Assembly: GCF_000353285.1 (NCBI RefSeq)
Contig: NZ_KB731324.1
Span: forward strand, 2,312,577 to 2,376,576
Origin: Leptolyngbya boryana PCC 6306
GTDB taxonomy: Bacteria > Cyanobacteriota > Cyanobacteriia > Leptolyngbyales > Leptolyngbyaceae
DNA length: 64,000 nucleotides
Direction: 5' to 3'
Below are positions 1 through 8,809 of this stretch, piece after piece; position 1 is the stretch's first letter; every line of letters starts with the position of its first letter. The notes under the pieces are model-generated. The model saw only the letters and a list, made by a program, of their open reading frames with translations. It did no database searches and was not told where the DNA came from. Position numbers and translations under genes: made by a program.

Positions 1-106
1 TGAAAAGACATCATCTCGAACCTTCATAACTTGCGCCAATCATTCGCTTATCTCCTACCCGGTTCAGATTTTCGCCTACAAAATTTTGCTCAAAGAGGGT
101 TCCCAG

Positions 107-1795
107 ATGGCTCGAATTGGTTGGATAGTCGGCTTGTTCTCCGGCATCACACTCGCATTTAGTCAAGCTTCGATTACACTTGCCAAAGCAGTTCTTTCTC
201 CGTCTGAAATTCGCCAAACGGCTCAACCACTGACCGTTCAGATCTTAGGTTTTAGTCCAGAAGGAAGTCAGACGGGATCAGGTGTGATCATTGCGAAACA
301 GGGCAATACTTATGCAGTGTTAACCAACCGCCATGTAATTTGCAATTTGGATTTCGCGGGACAATGCGATCGCAATTTAAGACTTCAGATTCGGACTGCC
401 AATGGTCAGCGCTATCCAGTCGCAAATACTCATACATTTGAGCAGTTAAAAGGCATTCCTGACGTTGCAGTGGTTTTATTTCAATCTCCACAAAACTATC
501 CAGTTGCAACATTCGGGGATTCAACCCAATTAGCTAAGCGGGATCTGATCTGGATTAATGGTTATCCAGGCAGTCCGCAGCAATCTCCTGGGACAGAGCC
601 TGTTGCATTTCACAAAGGCTTTTTCACCTCTCAGGTGAATGATCCTCATAGTGAAGGTTACTCATTGATGTTTACAACGATCGCGGCTCCTGGAATGAGC
701 GGTAGCCCGATCTTTGATGCAAGCGGGCGAGTGATTGCCATTTTTGGGCAATCCGGCGATATGGGCGTTTTAGCAGGCATTCCCTCGAATTTTGTCTCGG
801 ATTTATTGCAAAAATCGTCGAAGTTAAATCAGATGACACTGACTGTCGATCGCTCTGCTCTCACCGGAACTCGACCACAGTTGAGCACACCTCAAACGGC
901 TGAAGATTACTTTTTGCGAGGAGTCAGTCAAATTGATCAACCCCAATCTGCACTCGCTGATTTGACAAAAGCAATTGAGCTAAATCCCAAGTTGATGATG
1001 CCGTATCGAACGAGAGCTACAATTCGAGCCAGAATGGGCGATCAACAAGGTGCAATGCGCGATTTTGAAACAGTACTGAAGCTCAATCCAGATCGCAGTG
1101 ATGCGTTGTCTGCACGGGCACAAATGCGCATTCAATGGAATGATCTCACAGGCGCGATCGCAGATTACACCGAAGCCCTGCAACATGCTCCTCAGACCCC
1201 AAGTTTGCTCTTCAATCGAGGCATGACACACAGCCGACTGGGGAACTATCAAGCCTCAGTAGACGATTTTACAGCGGGAATTGTACTTCAGCCTAAAGAT
1301 GCAGTTGCTTATCGAGAACGAGGACGTAGCTATCTCGGACTGCAACAATTACCGAGTGCATTGAAAGATCTCGATCGCTCGATTGCACTCGATCCTAGCT
1401 CAGCCGTTGCTTACGATCTGCGCTGCTTTATTCAAATGGGAATGGATCGTTATCAGGCAGCTTTGAATGATTGTAATCGCGCGATCGAGATCAATCCTAC
1501 TTATGCGATCGCGTATGCTGATCGAGCATTTGCTTGGCTTGGCTTAAACAATCCTCAGAATGCGATTCAAGATGCGAAAACAGCGAGTCGGCTTGATCCG
1601 AAATTGAGCGAATCTTATACGGTGCAAGCGATGGCGTATGAGCGGATAGGAGATCTGCAAAATGCGATCGTTGCTTATGAGGCTGTGATGAACTTGTTGC
1701 GAGAGAATGGTCAGATCAATTCCAGAGCATATCAGGGAATTTCAGCGACGATCGCGCAACTAAGAAGCAAGGTAAAATCACAAGAATCTCGATAA
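107..1795 (+). CDS. Secreted trypsin-like serine protease with TPR repeats
   Basis: The protein has two parts. An N-terminal signal-like hydrophobic stretch (residues about 4-27) leads into a chymotrypsin-fold protease with His in NRHV (about 76), Asp in PDVAVV (about 119) and the nucleophile Ser in GMSGSP (about 198). From about residue 265 to the end there are tandem TPR units with the usual alternating small and aromatic positions, which normally bind partner proteins. The protein probably acts in the periplasm or outside the cell, in protein turnover or in processing of partners docked on the TPRs. I chose the ATG that follows a GAGGGT purine stretch by six bases; a TTG 21 bases upstream is in frame but has no better signal. 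It stands alone, followed by a repeat element. The fold assignment is firm; the substrate is unknown. Confidence 0.85.
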   Translation: MARIGWIVGLFSGITLAFSQASITLAKAVLSPSEIRQTAQPLTVQILGFSPEGSQTGSGVIIAKQGNTYAVLTNRHVICNLDFAGQCDRNLRLQIRTANGQRYPVANTHTFEQLKGIPDVAVVLFQSPQNYPVATFGDSTQLAKRDLIWINGYPGSPQQSPGTEPVAFHKGFFTSQVNDPHSEGYSLMFTTIAAPGMSGSPIFDASGRVIAIFGQSGDMGVLAGIPSNFVSDLLQKSSKLNQMTLTVDRSALTGTRPQLSTPQTAEDYFLRGVSQIDQPQSALADLTKAIELNPKLMMPYRTRATIRARMGDQQGAMRDFETVLKLNPDRSDALSARAQMRIQWNDLTGAIADYTEALQHAPQTPSLLFNRGMTHSRLGNYQASVDDFTAGIVLQPKDAVAYRERGRSYLGLQQLPSALKDLDRSIALDPSSAVAYDLRCFIQMGMDRYQAALNDCNRAIEINPTYAIAYADRAFAWLGLNNPQNAIQDAKTASRLDPKLSESYTVQAMAYERIGDLQNAIVAYEAVMNLLRENGQINSRAYQGISATIAQLRSKVKSQESR

Positions 1796-1831
1796 CGAGG
1801 TTTTTGTCGTGGGGATTTGATTTTGACTGCG

Positions 1832-2050
1832 TTTAAGAAGGCGTTTGTTAAGTATCAACCTTTCCTCGCTCCGTTCGATCTCGCCCCGGACTGAAAGTCC
1901 AGGGCTAACGGTGCGAAGTCCTTTGAAAAGGACTAAAGAGCTGATTCTGATTGGCTGTTAGTCCCTTGAGTGGACTTCGTTCAACTAGCCCGGAATTCCA
2001 TTCCAGGGCGGGTGATTGCGATGAACGATACTTCTTTAAAATCCTCTAAC
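1832..2050. repeat. MITE-like palindromic dispersed repeat, copy 1
   Basis: This copy fills most of the 329-base gap between the protease gene and the broken oxoprolinase. It shares with copies at 25761 and 33017 a conserved body: GCCCCGGA, then GGGCTAAC, the small hairpin GTCCTTTGAAAAGGAC, TTAGTCCCTTGAGTGGAC, and CTAGCCCGGAATTCC. The left and right halves are imperfect inverted repeats, so the whole unit can fold into one long branched hairpin. No open reading frame is conserved among copies. It is best read as a non-autonomous mobile element, or the relic of one. Confidence 0.8.
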
Positions 2051-2124
2051 CTCCGAGGACTCAGATTTGAATTTTTGAGCAAAGTCTCACCGCACCTTAC
2101 CCCGTATTTCACTCAATTTTTCTT

Positions 2125-4165
2125 ATGGCAAATCAGGGCTGGCAGTTTTGGATTGATCGAGGTGGCACATTCACTGATGTTGTTGCTCAACGTCCAGATG
2201 GCACGATCGTCGTTCACAAATTGCTGTCTGAAAATCCTGAATGCTATCAAGATGCTGCAATTCAAGGCATTCGAGATGTGTTAGGACTGACGAATGATCA
2301 ACCGATTCCTTGCGACCAAATCGCAGTTGTGAAAATGGGAACGACTGTAGCAACCAATGCTTTGTTAGAGCGTCAAGGCGATCGCACTGTATTACTGATT
2401 ACTCAAGGCTTTCGAGATGCGCTGAGAATTGGCTATCAAAACCGCCCCAACATCTTTGCTCAACAGATCGTGCGACCAGAAATGCTGTATGAGCGAGTGA
2501 TCGAAGTAGAGGAACGCTTTAGCGCTCAAGGCGAAGAACTTTGTCCGGTTCAGATTACGGAGGAACTTATTCGATCGCTTACTGCTGCTTATGAGGACGG
2601 AATTCGAGCTTGTGCGATCGTGTTACTTCACGGATATCGCTATCCTCAACATGAACAACAGCTCGCTGAGATAGCTCAAAAGATTGGATTTACTCAAATC
2701 TCTGTTTCGCATCAGGTGAGTCCACTCATGAAGCTTGTGAGTCGAGGCGATACAACCGTTGTTGATGCTTATCTTTCTCCAATTTTGCGCCGTTATGTCG
2801 ATCAAGTTTCAGCCGCGCTCAACAACACTGATTTGATGTTTATGCAGTCTAATGGGGGCTTAGTCAATGCTCAGCAATTTCAAGGGAAAGATAGTATTTT
2901 ATCGGGACCTGCGGGTGGAATTGTCGGAGCGGTAAAAACCAGTGCACTAGCGGGGTTTGATAAAATCATTGGCTTTGATATGGGCGGGACTTCTACAGAT
3001 GTTTCGCATTTTAATGGACAGTATGAACGCACCTTTGAAACTGAAGTCGCCGGAGTGAGATTGCGATCGCCAATGATGGCAATTCACACGGTTGCAGCAG
3101 GAGGCGGATCCATCCTTCGCTTTGATGGATCTCGGTATCGAGTAGGTCCGGAATCAGCCTTATCCAGTTCGCAATCCTCAGCAGAATATCGCTGATTTGC
3201 AAGCTCAGATTGCAGCGAGTGAGAGAGGATCACAGCAGCTTTTACAAATGGTTGATCGCTATAGGTTAGAAACGGTTCAAGCTTACATGCAGCATATTCA
3301 AGACAATGCTGAAGAAGCTGTACGTCAAGCAATTACAGTGCTGCAAGATGGCGATTTTACTTACGAAATGGATGATGGCAATCAAATCCAAGTCAGTGTC
3401 AAAATCAAAGACCACAGCGCGATCGTCGATTTTACTGGCACTTCTCCGCAGCAGTTATCGAACTTAAATGCACCGCTCGCGATTTGTAAAGCAGTTGTTC
3501 TCTATGTCTTTCGTACCTTAGTTCAAGATGATATCCCACTGAATGCAGGGTGTTTGAAGCCTTTAGAAATTATTGTGCCTGAAGGGTGCTTGCTGAATCC
3601 TCAATATCCGGCAGCAGTCGTGGCTGGCAATGTGGAAACATCACAAGCGATCGCGAATGCTCTCTATGGTGCATTAGGAGTTTTAGCAGCTTCTCAAGGC
3701 ACCATGAACAATTTTACCTTTGGCAATGAGCAGTATCAGTACTATGAGACGATTTGTGGCGGGTCTGGAGCAGGCGCGACATTCGATGGGACAGATGCAG
3801 TTCAAACTCATATGACCAATTCGCGATTGACTGACCCTGAAGTGTTGGAATGGCGCTTTCCTGTCTTAGTCGATATGTTTGCAATCCGGGCAGGAAGTGG
3901 CGGTCAGGGGAAGCATTCAGGCGGAAATGGGGTGATTCGTCGGATTCGGTTTCGCGAGGCAATGACTGCTGCAATCTTGTCAGGGCATCGGCGCATTCAG
4001 CCGTTTGGATTAGCCGGAGGTCAAGCCGGAAAGACAGGACGAAATTGGGTCGAACGATCGAATGGAACGATCGTAGAAGTGTCGGGAAAAGCGGAAGTTC
4101 AGATGTTGCCGGGAGATGTGTTTGTAATTGAAACTCCGGGCGGGGGTGGGTTTGGGGAAGGCTAG
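2125..4165 (+). pseudogene. 5-oxoprolinase (HyuA-HyuB type), internally deleted and frameshifted
   Basis: The intact family member is an ATP-dependent 5-oxoprolinase of roughly 1,200 residues that opens 5-oxoproline to glutamate. Here the first 340 or so residues match the HyuA half (FWIDRGGTFTD near the start, SGPAGG, FDMGGTSTDVS, AAGGGSIL, RVGPES). The reading frame then jumps at about 3150-3160 into the last third of the HyuB half (YPVRNPQQN, IADLQAQIAA, QDNAEEAVR, GGSGAG, ETPGGGGFG). About 500 residues in between, including the rest of HyuA and the start of HyuB, are missing, and the two parts are in different frames. The upstream frame ends at a TGA at 3194-3196; the downstream part has no ATG near its start. 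A functional enzyme is very unlikely. An assembly collapse is the main alternative to a genuine deletion. Confidence 0.85.
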
Positions 4166-4210
4166 TAGTTTGCCGGAATTTAGATGATAGGGAGTGGGGA
4201 TTTTTAAGAG

Positions 4211-5278
4211 CTATGATGCGATCGCACTTTTTCGCTTCACGACAACCATTGAATCTCCTACGATCGGCGGTCGTGCTAGTAACACACCTCGCGGATCACG
4301 AACCTCTAATTTGGGAAGCTTGAACGTCTGAGATCGTGTCCACAATTCGTCTGCAAATCGGTCTTGCTGTTCAGCATTAAATCGATACCAGTCATTTGAA
4401 ACCGTAACTTTCATCTGACCTCGTGTTTCGTTCTGCTCAACTGACACGACTAGACCATTGATAAAGCGATCGCTAATTTCTATCACTTGATCCTCGATCG
4501 CAGCGATGCGTTTCTCTTCAGGTGTCAATTCTGGTTGAGGAATAGCTGGTTCTGCAACAACTTCCGGCACTTCTACTTCTGGCGTTTCTACAATCGGTTC
4601 TGCTGCTTCAACTGGAATCTCTGCAACGACTTCTGGTTCGCTAACCGCTTCTGGTTCACCGACGACAATCGGTTCACTTACAACGATTGGCTCACCAACT
4701 ACTTCTGGTTCACCGACGACAATCGGTTCGCTGACCACTTCTGGCTCACTGACGACAATCGGTTCACTCACTACTTCCGGCTCGCTCACCACAGGAGTCG
4801 TCACGGTTTGTGGTGCAGTGTCAGGAGTGGATAAATCAGAGGGAAAAGACGATTTTGTCTGATCTGGCAGAATCAGCGGGGGACGATTTGCGACTTGTGG
4901 GTGAGGGGGTTTCGAGGAAAAAAGCGATGTCGTGAACCAGAATAAAATCACGATCGCGCCTGCCAAAATCCTGCTTAAAGCGCGATCGCCTAATTTCTCA
5001 TTCCATTCGGGCGAGAGTCGATCGCGTACCAGTTTTAACAACTGATTCCAAATCGGTAAAAACTTCTCCCACACGACAGAGAAGAACTTCAAAATCTTCG
5101 CAACCGTTGGATTCGGTTCTGACGAACCTTCTAGCGTATTGGCAGTTTTTTCGAGAAACTGAATCGTCGATCGTAAGAGCTTAATCGTGCCAGTTTTTAG
5201 CGAAAAAATAAAATCCGTTGTCTGAGACTGTGCCACACTAGACTGGGATTCTGGGGTTTGGTTTGAGTCTTGTGACAT
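4211..5278 (-). CDS. Single-pass membrane protein with Glu-Pro-Val repeat linker
   Basis: I do not recognise a named family. The 355-residue protein has a Ser/Gln-rich N-terminus, an amphipathic cytoplasmic-looking stretch (about 25-100), one membrane segment at about 101-120 (LSRILAGAIVILFWFTTSLF), and then a long acidic Pro-rich linker. Residues 165-218 are nine six-residue units of the form [SG]EP[EI]VV. The last 90 residues form a compact domain (IAAIEDQVIEISDRF, then VSNDWYRF) that probably lies outside the cytoplasm. The linker could span periplasm or peptidoglycan, in the way TonB and similar proteins use Pro-rich spacers; that is inference. The gene is convergent with the oxoprolinase relic and divergent from the phosphatase gene. 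Confidence 0.75.
   Translation of the reverse strand: MSQDSNQTPESQSSVAQSQTTDFIFSLKTGTIKLLRSTIQFLEKTANTLEGSSEPNPTVAKILKFFSVVWEKFLPIWNQLLKLVRDRLSPEWNEKLGDRALSRILAGAIVILFWFTTSLFSSKPPHPQVANRPPLILPDQTKSSFPSDLSTPDTAPQTVTTPVVSEPEVVSEPIVVSEPEVVSEPIVVGEPEVVGEPIVVSEPIVVGEPEAVSEPEVVAEIPVEAAEPIVETPEVEVPEVVAEPAIPQPELTPEEKRIAAIEDQVIEISDRFINGLVVSVEQNETRGQMKVTVSNDWYRFNAEQQDRFADELWTRSQTFKLPKLEVRDPRGVLLARPPIVGDSMVVVKRKSAIAS
4625..4786 (-). repeat. Nine tandem 18-bp units encoding [SG]EP[EI]VV
   Basis: The stretch encodes nine hexapeptide units in a row, alternating SEPEVV, SEPIVV, GEPEVV and GEPIVV, with the eighth changed to GEPEAV. The DNA of neighbouring units is similar but not identical, so the array probably grew by unequal recombination or slippage and then diverged. 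Unit number is likely to vary between strains. Confidence 0.85.
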
Positions 5279-5390
5279 AGATGTGACCTCCTCGACAACA
5301 GAAATCTGTATGAATCCAGTAGAGTAAAGAGCGGTAAGATCTTCAATCTACCATCTGAGCGATCGCAACTGTTGTTAAGAACAAAGTCGT

Positions 5391-6308
5391 ATGAGATTAA
5401 GTCGTCGTCAACTGCTGGTGTTAGGGGGAGTCGGTGCAGCCGGACTTGCCGTCGCCGGAAAGAGCTTTAGTCGGCAATTTGAGCCAATGCCACAAACGGT
5501 TTCTGAACCGCCTAAACCTGCAAGTCAAGAATTGATGCTGCGATTTGTTGCGGTCGCAGATTCAGGAGCAGGCGATCAAAATCAGTTTGATTCTGCGAAT
5601 GCAATGGCAAACTATCACAAGAAGCATCCCTATTCACTCGTCACGCTCGCCGGAGATAATATTTACAACAGTGGCGAAATGGAGCGGATTGGCATTGCTT
5701 TCGAGCAGCCTTATGCACCTTTGTTGAAGCAAAATGTTCGCTTCCAAGCCTGCCTGGGCAATCATGACATCCGCACAGCAAACGGCGATCCACAAGTTCA
5801 ATACAAGAACTTTCACATGACAGGACGGTACTACACCTACCGCGAAAAAGATGTGCAGTTCTTTGTGCTGGATACTAATGGCAATGCTGACTGGAAAGAT
5901 CAAATGGCTTGGCTGAATGCTGAGCTAGGACGGAGTAATGCTCCGTGGAAAATTGTCTATGGACATCATCCGATCTATTCCTCCGGGCATTACGGAACCG
6001 ATCGAGAGATGATCCGAAAATTTGCGCCATTGTTCAAAAAACATCAAGTGCAGCTTTATATCAATGGGCACGAGCATCACTATGAGCGATCGACATCCAT
6101 TGATGGCACGACTTACTTAGTCACTGGTATTGGAGGCGCAAGTCTCCGTCCCGTCGGAACCTCAAAAACAACTGAATACTCCGTTTCTCGCTTTGGATTT
6201 AGTGCGATCGAAGTCTATCCGGATCGACTCCAAATCGAAGGCATCGGCACAGATGGGCTAGTGTTCGATCGCGGTATCATTGCTCGGCAAGCTCAGGTAG
6301 CAGTATGA
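5391..6308 (+). CDS. Tat-exported metallophosphoesterase (purple acid phosphatase-like)
   Basis: The N-terminus is a twin-arginine signal (SRRQLLVLGGVGAAGLAVAG), so the enzyme is exported folded. The calcineurin-like metal site is complete: ADSGAGD (first metal Asp), GDNIYNSG, GNHD, YGHHPIYSSG and NGHEHHYER. This order of motifs is that of purple acid phosphatase-like phosphoesterases, which use a two-metal centre to hydrolyse phosphate monoesters. A role in scavenging phosphate outside the cell is inferred from the family and signal. Its stop overlaps the start of the methyltransferase gene by ATGA, so the two are translationally coupled. Confidence 0.88.
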   Translation: MRLSRRQLLVLGGVGAAGLAVAGKSFSRQFEPMPQTVSEPPKPASQELMLRFVAVADSGAGDQNQFDSANAMANYHKKHPYSLVTLAGDNIYNSGEMERIGIAFEQPYAPLLKQNVRFQACLGNHDIRTANGDPQVQYKNFHMTGRYYTYREKDVQFFVLDTNGNADWKDQMAWLNAELGRSNAPWKIVYGHHPIYSSGHYGTDREMIRKFAPLFKKHQVQLYINGHEHHYERSTSIDGTTYLVTGIGGASLRPVGTSKTTEYSVSRFGFSAIEVYPDRLQIEGIGTDGLVFDRGIIARQAQVAV

Positions 6309-6943
6309 CAGATGCATCTACTCGCACCGTTCAACTCGCAACTGACTTCATCGGCAAGGGCGACCCCTTGGGATGGTTTGAAGAACTCTATGCGACTGCA
6401 AACGGAGATCCCACCACAGTTCCTTGGGCAAGGTTAACCCCGCATCCACTGTTTGTGGAATGGTTAAATCAACACTCGCTTGTCGGAAAAACGGCGATCG
6501 TCATCGGTTGCGGATTAGGAGACGATGCCGAAGAACTCGCAAAACGAGGCATGGAAGTGACAGCTTTTGATATTTCGGAAACCGCGATCGCTTGGTGCAA
6601 AAAACGATTTCCCGACTCATCTGTGAACTATCAAGTCGCTGATTTATTCCAGCTTGCATTGGGCAAATTCGACTTTGTTCTAGAGTCTTACACGATTCAA
6701 GCGATGCCGCCAGAATTGCGCGCTCAAGCGATTCCCAAAATCGCCGAACTTGTTGCAGAATCGGGACAACTGCTTGTGATTTGTCTCGGCAGAGAACCGG
6801 AACAGCCGTTAGCGACCGTGCCATTTCCGCTGACTAAAATAGAGCTATCTGGTTTTACTCAAGCTGGACTGCATGAAGTCAAGTTTGAAGACCTGAACGA
6901 ACCAGAAACGGTCAGACGTTGGCGAGTGCAGTATCAAGGTTAA
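6305..6943 (+). CDS. Class I SAM-dependent methyltransferase
   Basis: The 212-residue protein has the Rossmann methyltransferase motif I at about residues 65-75 (AIVIGCGLGDDAEEL), the acidic end of strand 2 (VTAFDIS), and a motif II-like FDFVLESYTIQAMP. The arrangement resembles thiopurine or small-molecule methyltransferases, but the substrate cannot be read from the sequence. It overlaps the phosphatase gene by four bases and is followed after four bases by an ABC ATPase gene, so the three genes probably form one transcript. Confidence 0.85.
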   Translation: MTDASTRTVQLATDFIGKGDPLGWFEELYATANGDPTTVPWARLTPHPLFVEWLNQHSLVGKTAIVIGCGLGDDAEELAKRGMEVTAFDISETAIAWCKKRFPDSSVNYQVADLFQLALGKFDFVLESYTIQAMPPELRAQAIPKIAELVAESGQLLVICLGREPEQPLATVPFPLTKIELSGFTQAGLHEVKFEDLNEPETVRRWRVQYQG

Positions 6944-6947
6944 TCCA

Positions 6948-7622
6948 ATGGCAAATATGATTTGGATGGAAGACATCACGAAGACCTATCGCTTAGGTGA
7001 AGTCGATGTTCCGGTTCTCAAAGGGATTGATCTGGCGATCGAAGAAGGCGAGTATGTTGCGATCATGGGCATGTCCGGATCGGGTAAGTCCACTTTGATG
7101 AATATCATCGGATGTCTGGATCGCCCATCTGATGGCAATTATGTTCTTGAAGGTCGGAATTTAACCACCTTAGATAATGATGAACTTGCCTTTATTCGCA
7201 ATCAACGCATTGGGTTTGTCTTCCAGCAGTTCAATTTGCTCAGCCGGGCAACGGCTTTAGAAAATGTGATGTTGCCGATGGTCTATGCAGGCGTTGCCCG
7301 ATCGCAAAGAAAACGCCGAGCCGAAGAAGCTCTCACACGAGTTGGACTCGCAGAACGTTTATCCAACCGTCCCAATCAACTGTCTGGAGGACAACAGCAA
7401 CGAGTTGCGATCGCACGAGCTTTGGTCAATCGTCCGGCGCTCGTCCTCGCTGATGAGCCAACAGGTGCTTTAGATACGCAAACTTCAGCCGAAGTGATGG
7501 CATTGTTGACTGAACTCAATCAGCAAGGAATTACGATCGTGATTGTGACGCATGAACCTGATATTGCCGCACAAACTCAGCGGACGATTCATGTGAAAGA
7601 TGGGTTGGTCGTTGATGGGTGA
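6948..7622 (+). CDS. ABC transporter ATP-binding protein, MacB/LolD type
   Basis: All ATPase motifs are present: Walker [11 protein letters not shown]-loop VFQQFNLL, signature LSGGQQQR, Walker [13 protein letters not shown] and the switch His in VTHEPD. The NIIGCLDRP and [23 protein letters not shown] stretches are typical of the MacB/LolD/FtsE group, which drives periplasmic machines rather than import. At 224 residues it is a lone nucleotide-binding subunit. No FtsX-like permease is encoded in the window, so the partner must be elsewhere. Confidence 0.92.
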   Translation: MANMIWMEDITKTYRLGEVDVPVLKGIDLAIEEGEYVAIMGMSGSGKSTLMNIIGCLDRPSDGNYVLEGRNLTTLDNDELAFIRNQRIGFVFQQFNLLSRATALENVMLPMVYAGVARSQRKRRAEEALTRVGLAERLSNRPNQLSGGQQQRVAIARALVNRPALVLADEPTGALDTQTSAEVMALLTELNQQGITIVIVTHEPDIAAQTQRTIHVKDGLVVDG

Positions 7623-7692
7623 GTACCCGAAGCATCGAGTTTCGAGGAAGTGATATGTAGCGATCCTGTCTGAGTTGCAACGGCTAGAAAAA

Positions 7693-7751
7693 GTGGGGAG
7701 TAGGGGGTAGGGAGTAGAGAGCTACCAAACAAACAACTCCCTACTCCCCAC
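7693..7751. terminator. G-rich/C-rich hairpin between convergent genes
   Basis: GTGGGGAGTAGGG pairs exactly with CCCTACTCCCCAC across a loop of 33 bases. It lies between the end of the ABC ATPase gene and the end of the glutathione S-transferase gene, so it can serve both. The same GTGGGGAGT word occurs at several other places in the window, which suggests a small repeat family as its origin. Confidence 0.55.
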
Positions 7752-7783
7752 CCTAGCAATTAAGCAAACTTGAATGAGCATCC

Positions 7784-8488
7784 TCAACTTGCAGGCTTGA
7801 CTGTCCCCGCCGATTGATTAAACAACAGTTCTCGTGCTTGTTCTGGGCTAATCTGATCTGCCTTAAACGCCTCTGCTTTCTCATAAGCTCGTACCGTTGC
7901 TGGACGAGATTGAATCGTCTCAAACCAGCGCTTCAAATTGGGAAAATCTTCGAGCTTTTGCCCCTGACGCTCGTAAGGCACAATCCACGGGTAGCAAGCA
8001 ATATCCGCGATCGAATATTCGCCTGCTAAAAATTCGCGATCGCTCAACTGTTTGTTCATCACCGCATAAAGCCTTCCCGTTTCATTCACGTAGCGATTGA
8101 TCGCGTACGAAATTTTCTCAGGCGCATACTGGCTGAAATGGTGATTCTGTCCTGCCATCGGACCTAACCCTCCCATCTGCCAAAACAACCACTGCAATGT
8201 ATCTGCCCGACCTCGAAGATCACTTGGAATCAATTTGCCTGTCTTTTCAGCCAGGTAGAGCAAGATCGCACCCGATTCAAACAGAGAAATCGGCTCACCG
8301 CCGTCTGCTGGTTCATGATCTACGATCGCCGGAATCCGATTGTTTGGAGAAACCTTGAGAAATTCAGGTTGAAACTGATCGCCCTTGCCAATATTGATCG
8401 GCACAAGATTATAAGGTAGCCCTACTTCCTCTAGAAAGATTGTAATTTTATGCCCATTGGGTGTTGTCCAATAGTAGAGATCGAGCAT
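7784..8488 (-). CDS. Glutathione S-transferase, YfcG/YghU-like
   Basis: The 234-residue protein starts with the thioredoxin-fold segment DLYYWTTPNGHKITIFLEEVGLPY, where the TPNG turn is the glutathione-binding and active-site region of the nu-class (YghU, YfcG) disulfide-bond oxidoreductases. The second glutathione-binding element NNRIPAIVD and the SIFESGAILLYL-like helix (SLFESGAILLYLAEK) follow, and the rest is the all-helical C-terminal domain. It probably reduces glutathione mixed disulfides or peroxides in the cytosol. It is transcribed towards the ABC ATPase gene and away from the RiPP operon. Confidence 0.9.
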   Translation of the reverse strand: MLDLYYWTTPNGHKITIFLEEVGLPYNLVPINIGKGDQFQPEFLKVSPNNRIPAIVDHEPADGGEPISLFESGAILLYLAEKTGKLIPSDLRGRADTLQWLFWQMGGLGPMAGQNHHFSQYAPEKISYAINRYVNETGRLYAVMNKQLSDREFLAGEYSIADIACYPWIVPYERQGQKLEDFPNLKRWFETIQSRPATVRAYEKAEAFKADQISPEQARELLFNQSAGTVKPAS

Positions 8489-8809
8489 GAGAGTTTGTGT
8501 TCCTGAGAATGTACTTCAATTGCACGATCGTAGCGAATCTCCGTCTCATCGATTTGCATTAAGATATCTAATTCTTATTCAAATCTGAATCAACTCTGCC
8601 GATGTCAAAAAGTTCCGGAGAGCAGGAATCCGTCACGTAATAGAGGAAATATTGGTATTTTTTATTACATTCTCTCTGGCTACGCAAGCGAATTAATACA
8701 AGAAAACAAACTAAAAAATTGTGATGGAAGAGTTTCAATGTAGGCATGTCTACAGTTCAGTCCCATGAAGATTGTTTGTTCTTGCTCAGCCCTCTAGCAT
8801 AAGCAATTT
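8489..8809 (+). other. Gap upstream of the RiPP operon
   Basis: This 321-base stretch between divergent genes must hold the promoters of the glutathione S-transferase gene and of the RiPP operon. The half nearer the operon is AT-rich. I see no convincing small gene, no strong hairpin and no clear Shine-Dalgarno sequence before the operon's first ATG. Confidence 0.5.

Noticed and set aside
4487-4834. Plus-strand frame rich in Phe, Asp and Asn opposite the membrane protein gene
   Set aside because: The composition is the mirror of the tandem Glu-Pro-Val repeats; no start signal.
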